From positions 2,197,532 through 2,233,585 of the forward strand of contig NZ_JH165159.1 in NCBI RefSeq assembly GCF_000227765.1: 36,054 bases of DNA, in the 5' to 3' direction. Every line of letters begins with the position of its first letter. The first letter of the stretch is position 1. The notes under the pieces were generated by a model that was not told the DNA's origin, searched no databases, and was given only the letters and a program-made list of their open reading frames with translations. Source of the stretch: Neisseria wadsworthii 9715. Lineage in GTDB: Bacteria; Pseudomonadota; Gammaproteobacteria; Burkholderiales; Neisseriaceae. The translations under genes and the position numbers were made by a program. Of the stretch, positions 1 to 6,841 are shown in pieces.

Positions 1-28
1 TATGTTATAAATGTAACCTAATGTAGCA

Positions 29-57
29 ATGCCTGTCTGAAAGCTTCAGACAGGCAT
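29..57. repeat. Inverted DUS pair behind lpxL
   Basis: Forward uptake sequence TGCCTGTCTGAA (30-41) and its complement (45-56) form a 13-bp perfect stem with a 3-nt loop. It lies about 60 bases beyond the lpxL stop and probably acts as both uptake signal and weak terminator; there is no T-run in the lpxL direction. Bases 1-118 hold no gene that I can see. Confidence 0.9.
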
Positions 58-118
58 CATCACTATATTTATTTTCAATAATCTAAAACATTCCAAAACT
101 TTATTCGGCAATATTTTT

Positions 119-991
119 TTATCGATAAAAATCCGCCTCACCTTCCGGCCTGGTTTTAAAACGCTTGTGCAGCCAGTAATATTGAGCCGGGTTTTCACGG
201 ACGCGTGCTTCGATAAAATCATTCATACGCTGTGCATCGGCTTCCGCACTGCCTTCAGGGAAATGTTCCCAAGCAGGGTAAAAACGCAACACAACAGTAC
301 CATCATCTTGCCGTATAGGAATGGCGGGAATCACTTTAGCGCCGGTCATTGCGGCAATTCTGCCCAACCCGGCAATAGTGGCCGTTTTAATGCCGAAAAA
401 ATCCACAAAAACAGAATCTTTCCGCCCAAAATCCTGATCAGGCAAATACAGAAAAGGCGCATCACTTCTGCGCAACTCTTTAATGATGGCGCGCAACCCT
501 TCCGTGCGCCCTATCAAGAAGACATTGTCATAACGATGCCGCCCTTTGAGAATTTGCTCATCAAGCATTTTGTTTTTCTGGTGGGAATACATACTAATCA
601 GCGGCACATCTTGATTTAAAGCATATACGGCCAGTTCAAACGCAGTGAAATGCGGATAAAGCAGAATCACTTTTTCGCCTGACAATAGTGCGTCATCCAA
701 ATATTGCTTATCCTGATAATGCACCAGCGATTTCAACCTGCCTGCATCGCCATACCAATACAGGCCATACTCCACTAAAAGTTTGCCCATATGCTCGAAA
801 TGCTGTTTCAAAATGATGTAACGCTGCTCTTGAGTCCACTCAGGAAAACATTTTTCCAAGTTAACCAATCCGACTTTTCTGCGACGCGGTACGGCGTAAT
901 AACTGATTTTTCCAACTATGGAGCCGATTTTCTGAATCACTGGAAAAGGCAGGCGACTGATAAGTTTTAATAGGAAAAAAATGAGTTTCAT
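119..991 (-). CDS. lpxL: LpxL/HtrB-family lipid A late acyltransferase
   Basis: The 290-residue protein belongs to the LpxL/HtrB/MsbB family, which transfers a secondary fatty acyl chain (lauroyl in the family's best-known members) from acyl-ACP to Kdo-lipid A at the inner face of the inner membrane. The family's HX4(D/E) catalytic motif is visible as His114...Glu119 in LYPHFTAFE. An N-terminal hydrophobic stretch (about residues 3-20) can anchor it, and the C-terminal WLHKRFKTRPEG is typical of the family. From memory the sequence closely resembles the meningococcal LpxL1 protein. The ATG at 989-991 is the only good start. A single DUS sits at 998-1009, directly upstream in the leader. It lies downstream of hpf on the same strand but is separated from it by a DUS-pair terminator, so it is probably its own unit. 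It belongs functionally with the kds/lpt genes of this window. Confidence 0.92.
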   Translation of the reverse strand: MKLIFFLLKLISRLPFPVIQKIGSIVGKISYYAVPRRRKVGLVNLEKCFPEWTQEQRYIILKQHFEHMGKLLVEYGLYWYGDAGRLKSLVHYQDKQYLDDALLSGEKVILLYPHFTAFELAVYALNQDVPLISMYSHQKNKMLDEQILKGRHRYDNVFLIGRTEGLRAIIKELRRSDAPFLYLPDQDFGRKDSVFVDFFGIKTATIAGLGRIAAMTGAKVIPAIPIRQDDGTVVLRFYPAWEHFPEGSAEADAQRMNDFIEARVRENPAQYYWLHKRFKTRPEGEADFYR

Positions 992-997
992 AAATGT

Positions 998-1009
998 TTC
1001 AGACAGGCA
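998..1009 (-). repeat. Single DUS in lpxL leader
   Basis: Exact TGCCTGTCTGAA on the minus strand, only 7 bases upstream of the lpxL start codon, hence inside its 5' untranslated leader. Confidence 0.9.
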
Positions 1010-1084
1010 TTACTGGTTGTCACATTATAGTGGAATTTCCCGGCCTGATGATTGGATTCAGGCAAAGCACTAAAGAAAAATAAA

Positions 1085-1113
1085 ATGCCTGTCTGAAACA
1101 TTCAGACAGGCAT
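1085..1113 (-). terminator. DUS-pair terminator behind hpf
   Basis: Exact DUS at 1086-1097 and complement at 1101-1112 form a 13-bp stem with a 3-nt loop. Read on the minus strand the stem is followed by a T-rich tail (complement of the A-rich 1072-1085), so it should end the rpoN-hpf transcript. Confidence 0.8.
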
Positions 1114-1139
1114 CAATAGGTATTTCAATTCAATATGAT

Positions 1140-1463
1140 TTAATCATTTTCCGGAACCGGTGCAGGTGCTGAGCGCACATCATTGCTTTTTTCTTTATGT
1201 TTCAGAATGGCACGATCCAGTTTATCCATCAACACATCAATTGCAGCATACATATCCGTGTTATCAATCTGCTCGACATGTAAATCTTTACCGGCCAAAT
1301 GCACATGAGCCTCGGCTTTGTTTTGCAGCTTATCTACCGAAAGGGTGACAGTTACCGTAATCAAATTGTCGGCATGGCGGTTGATGCGCTCAAGTTTGCT
1401 TTCAACGTGATTTCTAATTGCTTCAGTAATATCAAAATTTAAACCGTTGATTTTGAGATTCAT
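1140..1463 (-). CDS. hpf: Ribosome hibernation promoting factor (short HPF)
   Basis: This 107-residue protein is a short-form HPF/RaiA-family factor (sigma-54 modulation protein). Such proteins bind the 30S decoding region and help form inactive 100S ribosomes in stationary phase. The N-terminus MNLKINGLNFDITEAIRNHVESKLERI and the VTVTLSVDKLQNKAEAHVHLAGKDLHVEQ strands fit the beta-alpha-beta-beta-beta-alpha fold; the C-terminal dimerisation domain of long HPF is absent. The start at 1463 has a strong AAGGAG ribosome binding site. It lies 70 bases downstream of rpoN on the same strand, the standard rpoN-hpf arrangement. In E. coli ptsN, rapZ and npr follow; here lpxL follows instead. Confidence 0.93.
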   Translation of the reverse strand: MNLKINGLNFDITEAIRNHVESKLERINRHADNLITVTVTLSVDKLQNKAEAHVHLAGKDLHVEQIDNTDMYAAIDVLMDKLDRAILKHKEKSNDVRSAPAPVPEND

Positions 1464-1533
1464 AAGTTTTACTCCTTCGGTTAATAGTGAACAACCCGGC
1501 AGGGCTGCTCTTTAAAAATATGTTTGAAGCTGT

Positions 1534-2889
1534 TTATCCTTTTCGCTGACTTGCTGGCGGAATACCCAATGTCTCTCTGTATTTAGCAACTGTCCGGCGG
1601 GCAATATCCACTCCCTGCTGCTTGAGCAAACTGCTAATGGCTTCGTCTGAATAGGGTTTTTTCTTATTCTCTCCAGCAATCAATTGCGCCAGCATGGCTT
1701 TAACCGCACCTTGGCTGACGCCCTCACCGCTTTCATCAGCCGATACAGCATGGGTAAAGAAATAGCGTAGCGCAAACAGACCACGCGGGCAAGACAAATA
1801 TTTTTGATTTACCGCACGGGATACCGTGCTTTCGGCAACATCCAATTCCCGTGCGGCATCTTTTAAAAGCATAGGGGTTAAACCGATTTCTCCGAACACA
1901 AAAAAGTCTTCCTGTTTCTCAACAATATATTCGGCCAACCTCAATACCGTGCTTTTACGCAGCTCCAAACTTTCCACTTTCTGGCGCGCTTCCTGGATTT
2001 TTTCACGCCATACTGAATCCACACCGCTCTCTTCTTTCAGCGCATCGGTTAATTCACGGTTTATCTGAATACGCGGCCATGCCGCCTCGTTACTTTGCAC
2101 CACCCACTTACCATCTTTATCTTCTTTGATAATCACATCGGGTTGAATATAAGACGTAGGTTCGGCAGATGCAAAACCGTAAGCAGGAAAAGGATTCAGC
2201 TGCGCCACCATATCAAGCGCGGTTTGGATGACTGCCATGTCGTAATCAGGAAAATGCTTTTTCAGCTTTGCTATGTTCTGTTGAACACTTTTACTTAAAT
2301 CATCCAAATGCATGTGCACAATTTTCGCCGCACATTGCCTTGCGGGTGAGGCAGGCAGGCGTTGCAATTGTAAAAGCAAAGATTCCATCAGGCTTGCCGC
2401 ACCGACTCCGGGGGGATCGAATGTTTGCAACTGATCAAGCGCTTCACGCATTTCGTCTTCATCCAACATCCACTCAAGCGGACAATGATCAATCACTTCG
2501 GAAATGCTGTCTGTCAGGTAGCCTTGCTCATCCAAAAAATCTATCAGAATATGAACGCGCGCCGCTTCAATTTGCGTTAGAGGGTGTTCGCAGACTTGCT
2601 TGTGCAAATACTCGATAAAATCCTCTTCCTCGGCAATGGTTGCCCAAATATCTTCCGCATCATCACCGCTGATTTTGTTGCGGCTGCCAACCGTGGCGGA
2701 AACAGTGTTTTGCTCTAACGGCGCTTCAGGTGTTTCACTCCGCTCAAGCAGCGGATTATCTTGCAGCCAGTCATCCACCTCGCGCTCCAGCTCAATACCG
2801 GACATTTGCAGAACGCGCAAAGATTGCTGCATGGTCTGGTTGAGCTGCTGCGTTTGCTTCAGTTTGAGATGGAAAGATTGGACGCTCAT
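1534..2889 (-). CDS. rpoN: RNA polymerase sigma-54 factor
   Basis: The 451-residue protein has the full sigma-54 layout. The glutamine-rich region I (MSVQSFHLKLKQTQQLNQTMQQSLRVLQMS, residues 1-50) interacts with activators. An acidic linker follows, then the core-binding domain (about 105-290), then the helix-turn-helix region with LLKDAARELDVAESTVSRAVNQKY. The C-terminal RpoN box ARRTVAKYRE (residues 430-439) reads the -24 element. Sigma-54 directs polymerase to -24/-12 promoters and needs an AAA+ activator. No stop or frameshift is visible. From the literature I recall that gonococci and meningococci keep only an rpoN-like remnant lacking the DNA-binding part, so this looks like the functional ancestral form. 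No bacterial enhancer-binding protein is encoded in the window. It follows lptB with a 173-base gap holding palindromes and possible -10 elements. Confidence 0.95.
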   Translation of the reverse strand: MSVQSFHLKLKQTQQLNQTMQQSLRVLQMSGIELEREVDDWLQDNPLLERSETPEAPLEQNTVSATVGSRNKISGDDAEDIWATIAEEEDFIEYLHKQVCEHPLTQIEAARVHILIDFLDEQGYLTDSISEVIDHCPLEWMLDEDEMREALDQLQTFDPPGVGAASLMESLLLQLQRLPASPARQCAAKIVHMHLDDLSKSVQQNIAKLKKHFPDYDMAVIQTALDMVAQLNPFPAYGFASAEPTSYIQPDVIIKEDKDGKWVVQSNEAAWPRIQINRELTDALKEESGVDSVWREKIQEARQKVESLELRKSTVLRLAEYIVEKQEDFFVFGEIGLTPMLLKDAARELDVAESTVSRAVNQKYLSCPRGLFALRYFFTHAVSADESGEGVSQGAVKAMLAQLIAGENKKKPYSDEAISSLLKQQGVDIARRTVAKYRETLGIPPASQRKG

Positions 2890-2979
2890 AATGTGGTTTC
2901 CGTTGTTTTTGGAAATATTTTTGTTGTGGTTTAAGAATTTATTGTTAAATCATTGAAACAATAACCGGTAGGATGACAG

Positions 2980-3002
2980 GCGGTAAATACCGCATCATGC
3001 GG
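2980..3002. promoter_or_regulatory. Overlapping palindromes upstream of rpoN
   Basis: GCGGTA-AA-TACCGC (2980-2993) and CCGCAT-C-ATGCGG (2990-3002) share the bases 2990-2993. They lie about 90 bases upstream of the rpoN start and just downstream of a minus-strand TATAAT (complement at 3007-3012). An operator or a structured leader are both possible. This is inference only. Confidence 0.35.
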
Positions 3003-3006
3003 CACT

Positions 3007-3012
3007 ATTATA
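3007..3012 (-). promoter_or_regulatory. Possible -10 element for rpoN-hpf
   Basis: A perfect TATAAT on the minus strand in the lptB-rpoN gap; I see no good -35 at the usual distance. It would allow rpoN-hpf to be transcribed apart from the lpt genes. Confidence 0.3.
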
Positions 3013-3062
3013 TTTCAACAATTTGATTATATTTACCTTTGTTTTTTTCTTCTTGTTTGATA

Positions 3063-3797
3063 TCAATAATCGAAGTTTTCGCCTAAGTAAACTTCTCTGA
3101 CCTGTTCGTTGTTAACCAACTCTTCCGGTGTTCCTGTTGCCAGCACTTTACCTTCACTGATAATGAATCCCCTGTCACATATACGCAGGGTTTCGCGCAC
3201 ATTGTGGTCGGTAATCAATACCCCGATTCCGCGCGCTTTCAAAAAGCCGATGATTTTTTGAATATCGATAACGGCCAGCGGATCAACACCTGCAAATGGT
3301 TCATCCAGCAGGATAAATCGCGGCTGCATCGCCAACACACGGGCAATTTCGACACGCCGACGCTCACCGCCCGATAAAGAAGGTGCCGGACTTTCACGCA
3401 GCCGCTCGATGTTAAGATCCGCCAGAATCTGATCCAAACACCGGTTGATTTCGGCTTTGTCTTTGGTGTTAATTTCCAAAATGGCGCGGATATTCTGCTC
3501 CACGGTCATTTTGCGGAAAATGGATGCTTCCTGCGGCAAATAACCTAAACCCAAACGGGCGCGCTCGTATATCGGCATGTGGCGCAATTCTTGGCCGTCG
3601 AGCACGATGCTGCCTGTATCGGCAGCAATCAAACCGACAATCATGTAGAAGCTGGTTGTTTTGCCGGCGCCGTTGGGGCCGAGCAGGCCGACCACTTCAC
3701 CGCTGTTGATATCCAGCGAAAAATCTTTGACGACTTGGCGCTTTTTAAACGTTTTCTGCAGGCTTTTAACCACCAGGCTGCTGTGTGCTTGTTCCAT
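3063..3797 (-). CDS. lptB: LPS export ABC transporter ATP-binding protein LptB
   Basis: This 244-residue ABC ATPase is the cytoplasmic motor of the LptB2FG complex, which pulls lipooligosaccharide out of the inner membrane and pushes it along the LptC-LptA-LptD bridge. Visible motifs are Walker A GPNGAGKTT (about residues 39-47), the Q-loop region YLPQEASIF, the signature LSGGERRR, Walker B FILLDEPFAGVD and the H-loop TDHNVRETL. The length is normal for LptB. The start ATG is at 3795-3797. It lies 109 bases downstream of lptA in the same direction, with three DUS-type motifs in the gap. lptF/lptG are not in the window, as usual. Confidence 0.96.
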   Translation of the reverse strand: MEQAHSSLVVKSLQKTFKKRQVVKDFSLDINSGEVVGLLGPNGAGKTTSFYMIVGLIAADTGSIVLDGQELRHMPIYERARLGLGYLPQEASIFRKMTVEQNIRAILEINTKDKAEINRCLDQILADLNIERLRESPAPSLSGGERRRVEIARVLAMQPRFILLDEPFAGVDPLAVIDIQKIIGFLKARGIGVLITDHNVRETLRICDRGFIISEGKVLATGTPEELVNNEQVREVYLGENFDY

Positions 3798-3836
3798 AAA
3801 ATCTCGTGTTTAGGCTTATGTCTTTCAAATGATTGT

Positions 3837-3902
3837 TTCAAACAGGCATATCATAATGCCTGTCTGAAAAAACTCTGGTTCCCTGTATTTTCAGACAGGC
3901 AT
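3837..3902. repeat. DUS cluster between lptA and lptB
   Basis: An exact inverted DUS pair (3857-3868 and 3890-3901, 21-nt loop) is followed within the same gap by a third copy with one mismatch (3837-3848, TTCAAACAGGCA). No T-run follows in the operon direction, so it is more likely an uptake cluster or partial attenuator than a full terminator. Confidence 0.85.
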
Positions 3903-3906
3903 CCGT

Positions 3907-4413
3907 TTATTTTTGAGTGGGCTGTATTACAACGGTAACGCGCTTGCCGGATTTACCTGAAACTGCTTTGCTACCGCTGACAGTATAAACCTCGGTTCGC
4001 GTGTTATAAACAATGCTCTCACCTTCAGCCCTGTCGCCCCCTCGGGTTACTTTGGCATTACCGACAAGCCGCACAACACCAGTATCCGATGCATATTCCA
4101 CATTATTAGCCTGTCCGTCGACCTTACCGCCTTTATCAAGCTGCTGGCCGAATTTAACGGGGTTGCCGCTGGCTTTCATAAATTGATTGCCGCTTGCATC
4201 TTTCGATACGGTAACACTACCTGAACGGATATACAGTGTGCCCTGTTTGATAATCACATTTCCACTGAATGTGGTTGTTTGATTTTTCTGATCAAGCGTA
4301 CCTTGGTCAGCCTCAATTTCAATCGGCTTGTTGCGGTCACTTTCCAAAGCATGAGCAGGTGCCGCCGCCAAAATAACCGTAATGGCCGCGGTTTTAAGGA
4401 TTTTTTGGATCAT
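3907..4413 (-). CDS. lptA: LPS transport periplasmic protein LptA
   Basis: The 168-residue protein is LptA, the periplasmic beta-jellyroll (OstA/LptA domain) bridge that carries LPS/LOS from LptC to LptD. A clear signal peptide with AHA at residues 20-22 ends just before LESDRNKPIEIEAD. The mature part shows IEIEADQGTLDQKNQTTTFSGNVIIKQGTLYIRSGSVTV, a typical OstA repeat start. The start codon lies inside the 3' end of lptC: the two genes overlap by 20 bases (4394-4413), so translation is probably coupled. The position between lptC and lptB is the canonical order. Confidence 0.95.
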   Translation of the reverse strand: MIQKILKTAAITVILAAAPAHALESDRNKPIEIEADQGTLDQKNQTTTFSGNVIIKQGTLYIRSGSVTVSKDASGNQFMKASGNPVKFGQQLDKGGKVDGQANNVEYASDTGVVRLVGNAKVTRGGDRAEGESIVYNTRTEVYTVSGSKAVSGKSGKRVTVVIQPTQK

Positions 4414-4975
4414 AAATAATGGCTTTCACTCGTGAGGGTAGATTCAATATGCCCTTTTCATTATCATAAGTCAGGCCGTTTGCCGTGCCGTGCGATTGAC
4501 CGTAATGGTATTCTACTTCGGCATCAGTGCGGGCATTTTCAGTTTGTGTGTCGATAATAATGCGGCTGGTTTTCAGCATGCCGGCTGGTTTTCCAGCCTC
4601 AGCCGCTTTCGTCAGCACCACATCATTCTCAAAATAAACCTGCCGCTTTTCAGTATCATAGCGGGCGTCTTTGCTGGTTACATGATAAATCTGCCGACCT
4701 TGATTAAACATTGACAAATCCGGCTCTGCAAACATCACTTCGTCTTTGTCCGGCAGCTGCCATGCCTTTACAGCACTGAGGTTTTCTTTGATAAAGCCCG
4801 ACTCGTCAAAGCGTTTCCCGGAAAGGCCCTGCATCTCATATTTCGGTTCGTTTGGGTTTAGCTTGGTTTCCTCCATCTGTACCTCACTAATCCTGCCGAG
4901 CCATGCACTGAGACCGCCCAACACGACGGCCAGCACCAAAGGAAACAGCCAACCCGAACGAAACTTAATAATCAT
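4394..4975 (-). CDS. lptC: LPS export system protein LptC
   Basis: The 193-residue protein is LptC, a bitopic inner-membrane protein that receives LPS from LptB2FG and hands it to LptA. It has a single N-terminal membrane segment (about residues 9-27, WLFPLVLAVVLGGLSAWLG) and a periplasmic domain with the YHVTSKDARYDTEKRQVYFENDVVL motif of the family. Sequence conservation in LptC is low, so the call also rests on its place between kdsC and lptA. Its start overlaps the kdsC stop by 4 bases (ATGA type) and its end overlaps lptA by 20 bases, a tightly coupled operon. Confidence 0.93.
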   Translation of the reverse strand: MIIKFRSGWLFPLVLAVVLGGLSAWLGRISEVQMEETKLNPNEPKYEMQGLSGKRFDESGFIKENLSAVKAWQLPDKDEVMFAEPDLSMFNQGRQIYHVTSKDARYDTEKRQVYFENDVVLTKAAEAGKPAGMLKTSRIIIDTQTENARTDAEVEYHYGQSHGTANGLTYDNEKGILNLPSRVKAIIYDPKNP

Positions 4976-5508
4976 TTGATATATTCTTCCAATGCCGATT
5001 GCAAAGTGTCCTGTGCCTGCATAATCAAATCACACAATTCACGCACAGCCCCTTTCCCTGCCGGACGGCGGGTGACATAAGCAACATGCTGCAATACAAA
5101 ATCATGCGCTTCAGGCACTGCCACAGGCAAGCCGCAGCGAACCATGACCGGCAAATCCACCACATCATCACCGATAAACGCACACTCATACTCTTCGACG
5201 CCTGCTACCAAACGCAGTTCATTATAAGCTGCTTTTTTATCGTGGATGCCTTTGTAATAATGTTGGATACCAATCTGCTTTACGCGCACCCCAACAGAAG
5301 GTGCGTCGCGGCCGGTAATAATCGCCGTTTGCACACCGCTTTGCTGCAACATTTTCAGACCATGCCCATCCAAAGTGTGGAACGATTTGATTTCCTCTCC
5401 GTTATCACGGATAAAAATCCGCCCGTCAGTCAACACACCGTCAACGTCCATAATCAATAATTTAATCTTGGCGGCACGCTCTTGAATTTCAGGGGATAAA
5501 TTTGTCAT
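4972..5508 (-). CDS. kdsC: 3-deoxy-D-manno-octulosonate 8-phosphate phosphatase KdsC
   Basis: KdsC is a HAD-superfamily phosphatase that removes phosphate from Kdo 8-phosphate, the third step of Kdo synthesis. I chose the ATG at 5506-5508 (178 residues, MTNLSPEIQERAAKI). It is preceded by an AAGAAAG ribosome binding site and gives the usual family length. A longer frame from a TTG at 5547 would run through a DUS and into a Correia-like element and is unlikely. The catalytic DVD motif is Asp21/Asp23 (LLIMDVDGVLTDGR), followed by TGRDAPSVGVR and the Mg-binding FIGDDVVDLPVM. It overlaps lptC by 4 bases. The upstream gap to kdsD is filled by the repeat element. Confidence 0.95.
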   Translation of the reverse strand: MTNLSPEIQERAAKIKLLIMDVDGVLTDGRIFIRDNGEEIKSFHTLDGHGLKMLQQSGVQTAIITGRDAPSVGVRVKQIGIQHYYKGIHDKKAAYNELRLVAGVEEYECAFIGDDVVDLPVMVRCGLPVAVPEAHDFVLQHVAYVTRRPAGKGAVRELCDLIMQAQDTLQSALEEYIK

Positions 5509-5526
5509 ATTTAATATTCTTTCTTT

Positions 5527-5538
5527 TTCAGACAGGCA
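5527..5538 (-). repeat. Single DUS in kdsC leader
   Basis: Exact TGCCTGTCTGAA on the minus strand, 18 bases upstream of the kdsC ATG. It directly abuts the TATAGT end of the Correia-like element, the two meeting at 5538/5539. Confidence 0.9.
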
Positions 5539-5695
5539 TATAGTCAATCAACACATTTTTGATACAAGGCAACAAGCTGCAGACAGTACAGGTAGTACGG
5601 GACTGATTTTGTTGTTGCTTCAGCAGCTTACAAAACCGTTCTCTTTGAGCTGAGGCGCAGTAACGACGTAGCACAATTGAAGTTGATTGACTATA
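5539..5695. mobile_element. Full-length Correia-like element (CREE), diverged termini
   Basis: A 157-bp element is bounded by perfect 14-bp terminal inverted repeats TATAGTCAATCAAC (5539-5552) and its complement (5682-5695), both ending in TA. The interior matches the known Correia core by eye: CAAGGCAACAAGCTGCAGAC then AGTACAGGTAGTACG, and, on the minus strand, AGCTCAAAGAGAACGGTTTT. The length agrees with full-length neisserial Correia elements (about 153-157 bp). The termini differ from the pathogen form TATAGTGGATTAA. These are non-autonomous MITE-like elements; in the pathogens they can carry promoters, an IHF site and RNase III-cleavable hairpins. This one separates kdsD from kdsC. Confidence 0.85.
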
Positions 5696-5705
5696 GCTAA
5701 ATTCG

Positions 5706-6683
5706 TTAAGCAATACGTGCCAACAATAAATCATGCATGGTAACCACACCTTCCAGCCTGCCCGCCTCATCTGCTACCAAAAGGCTGCTGATTTTCAATT
5801 CCTGCATACTTTTAATTGCTTCGGTTGCCAACTTCTCCGCCGAAATAGTTTTCGGATTAGTGTGCATTACGTTGCCCAAAGTCAAATTATTGACCTGTTG
5901 ATGCTTTTCAAACACACGCCGTAAGTCACCGTCCGTAAAGATGCCCAATGCTTTTCCCTCATCATCCACAATGCCAACCATGCCCAAGCCTTTTGCGCTC
6001 ATAATCAAAATACCTTCGCGCAATAAAGTATCTGTTTTCGCAACCGGCAAGCATTCACCGGTTCGCATGATATCCGCCACACGCAGCAACAAACGTTTAC
6101 CCAAACTACCGGCCGGATGGCTCAAAGCAAAATCATCAGGCGTAAACGCGCGTGCACGGAGCAGCGCCACTGCCAAAGCGTCGCCCAAAGCCAAAGCCGC
6201 CGTACTGCTGGAAGTGGGCGCCAAACCGAGCGGACAGGCTTCTTTCGATACTGTTGCCGTGATATGTACGTCTGCATTTCTCGCCAAAGTCGATTTCGGA
6301 TTGGCAGTGATACAAATCAGGCCGATTTTTTTACGTTTGAGCGCGGGCAGCAAAGTAACGATTTCATCACTCTCACCCGAATTTGAAACCGCGATAACCA
6401 CGTCTCCATCAACAATCATGCCCAAATCGCCATGCGCCGCCTCCGCAGGATGCACAAAAAAAGCAGGTGTGCCGGTAGAGGCTAAAGTTGCAGCAATTTT
6501 ACGGCAGATGTGGCCGGATTTGCCCACACCTGATACCACAACCCTACCCGTGCAATTCAATACAGTCGTTACTGCTGCAACAAAATGTTCGTCTAGCGAA
6601 GCAGCAATTTCTTTCAAACTTTCCGCTTCAATCCGCAATACTTCACGCGCCCATTCAATATAATTTTCTTGATTACTGTTCAT
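5706..6683 (-). CDS. kdsD: Arabinose 5-phosphate isomerase
   Basis: The 325-residue protein is of the KdsD/KpsF/GutQ family. It converts ribulose 5-phosphate to arabinose 5-phosphate, the first step to Kdo. An N-terminal SIS sugar-isomerase domain (about 35-170) shows GRVVVSGVGKSGHICRKIAATLASTGTPAFFVHPAEAAHGDLGM. Two CBS domains follow (about 205-325). Pairing with kdsC and the lpt genes supports KdsD rather than a capsule or glucitol paralogue. The start at 6683 is preceded by a TTTTCCATAAT-rich leader. It heads the minus-strand cluster kdsD-kdsC-lptCAB-rpoN-hpf, interrupted only by the Correia-like element. Confidence 0.94.
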   Translation of the reverse strand: MNSNQENYIEWAREVLRIEAESLKEIAASLDEHFVAAVTTVLNCTGRVVVSGVGKSGHICRKIAATLASTGTPAFFVHPAEAAHGDLGMIVDGDVVIAVSNSGESDEIVTLLPALKRKKIGLICITANPKSTLARNADVHITATVSKEACPLGLAPTSSSTAALALGDALAVALLRARAFTPDDFALSHPAGSLGKRLLLRVADIMRTGECLPVAKTDTLLREGILIMSAKGLGMVGIVDDEGKALGIFTDGDLRRVFEKHQQVNNLTLGNVMHTNPKTISAEKLATEAIKSMQELKISSLLVADEAGRLEGVVTMHDLLLARIA

Positions 6684-6694
6684 AATGTTTGACC

Positions 6695-6726
6695 ATTTTC
6701 CATAATTAAAACTTATTTTCCATAAT
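6695..6726. repeat. Tandem ATTTTCCATAAT, 20-bp period
   Basis: Two identical 12-mers at 6695-6706 and 6715-6726 start exactly 20 bp apart (about two helical turns), in the kdsD/tal divergent gap. This is compatible with a paired transcription-factor site; no regulator can be named. The rest of the gap (6727-6841) shows only a ribosome binding site for tal. Confidence 0.4.
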
Positions 6727-6841
6727 GCCCTTTAATCATATAGTGCTATCCAAATTCACTTTTTCGAGTTAGGATTTTTATAGCCTGTAGAAATTAACTG
6801 TTAATCATCCCTAAAGGCCTATTATTAAGGAAACATACAAA

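Noticed and set aside
5509-5547. Longer kdsC frame starting at a TTG
   Set aside because: It would run through a DUS and the Correia end; the ATG at 5508 has a ribosome binding site and gives the family length.
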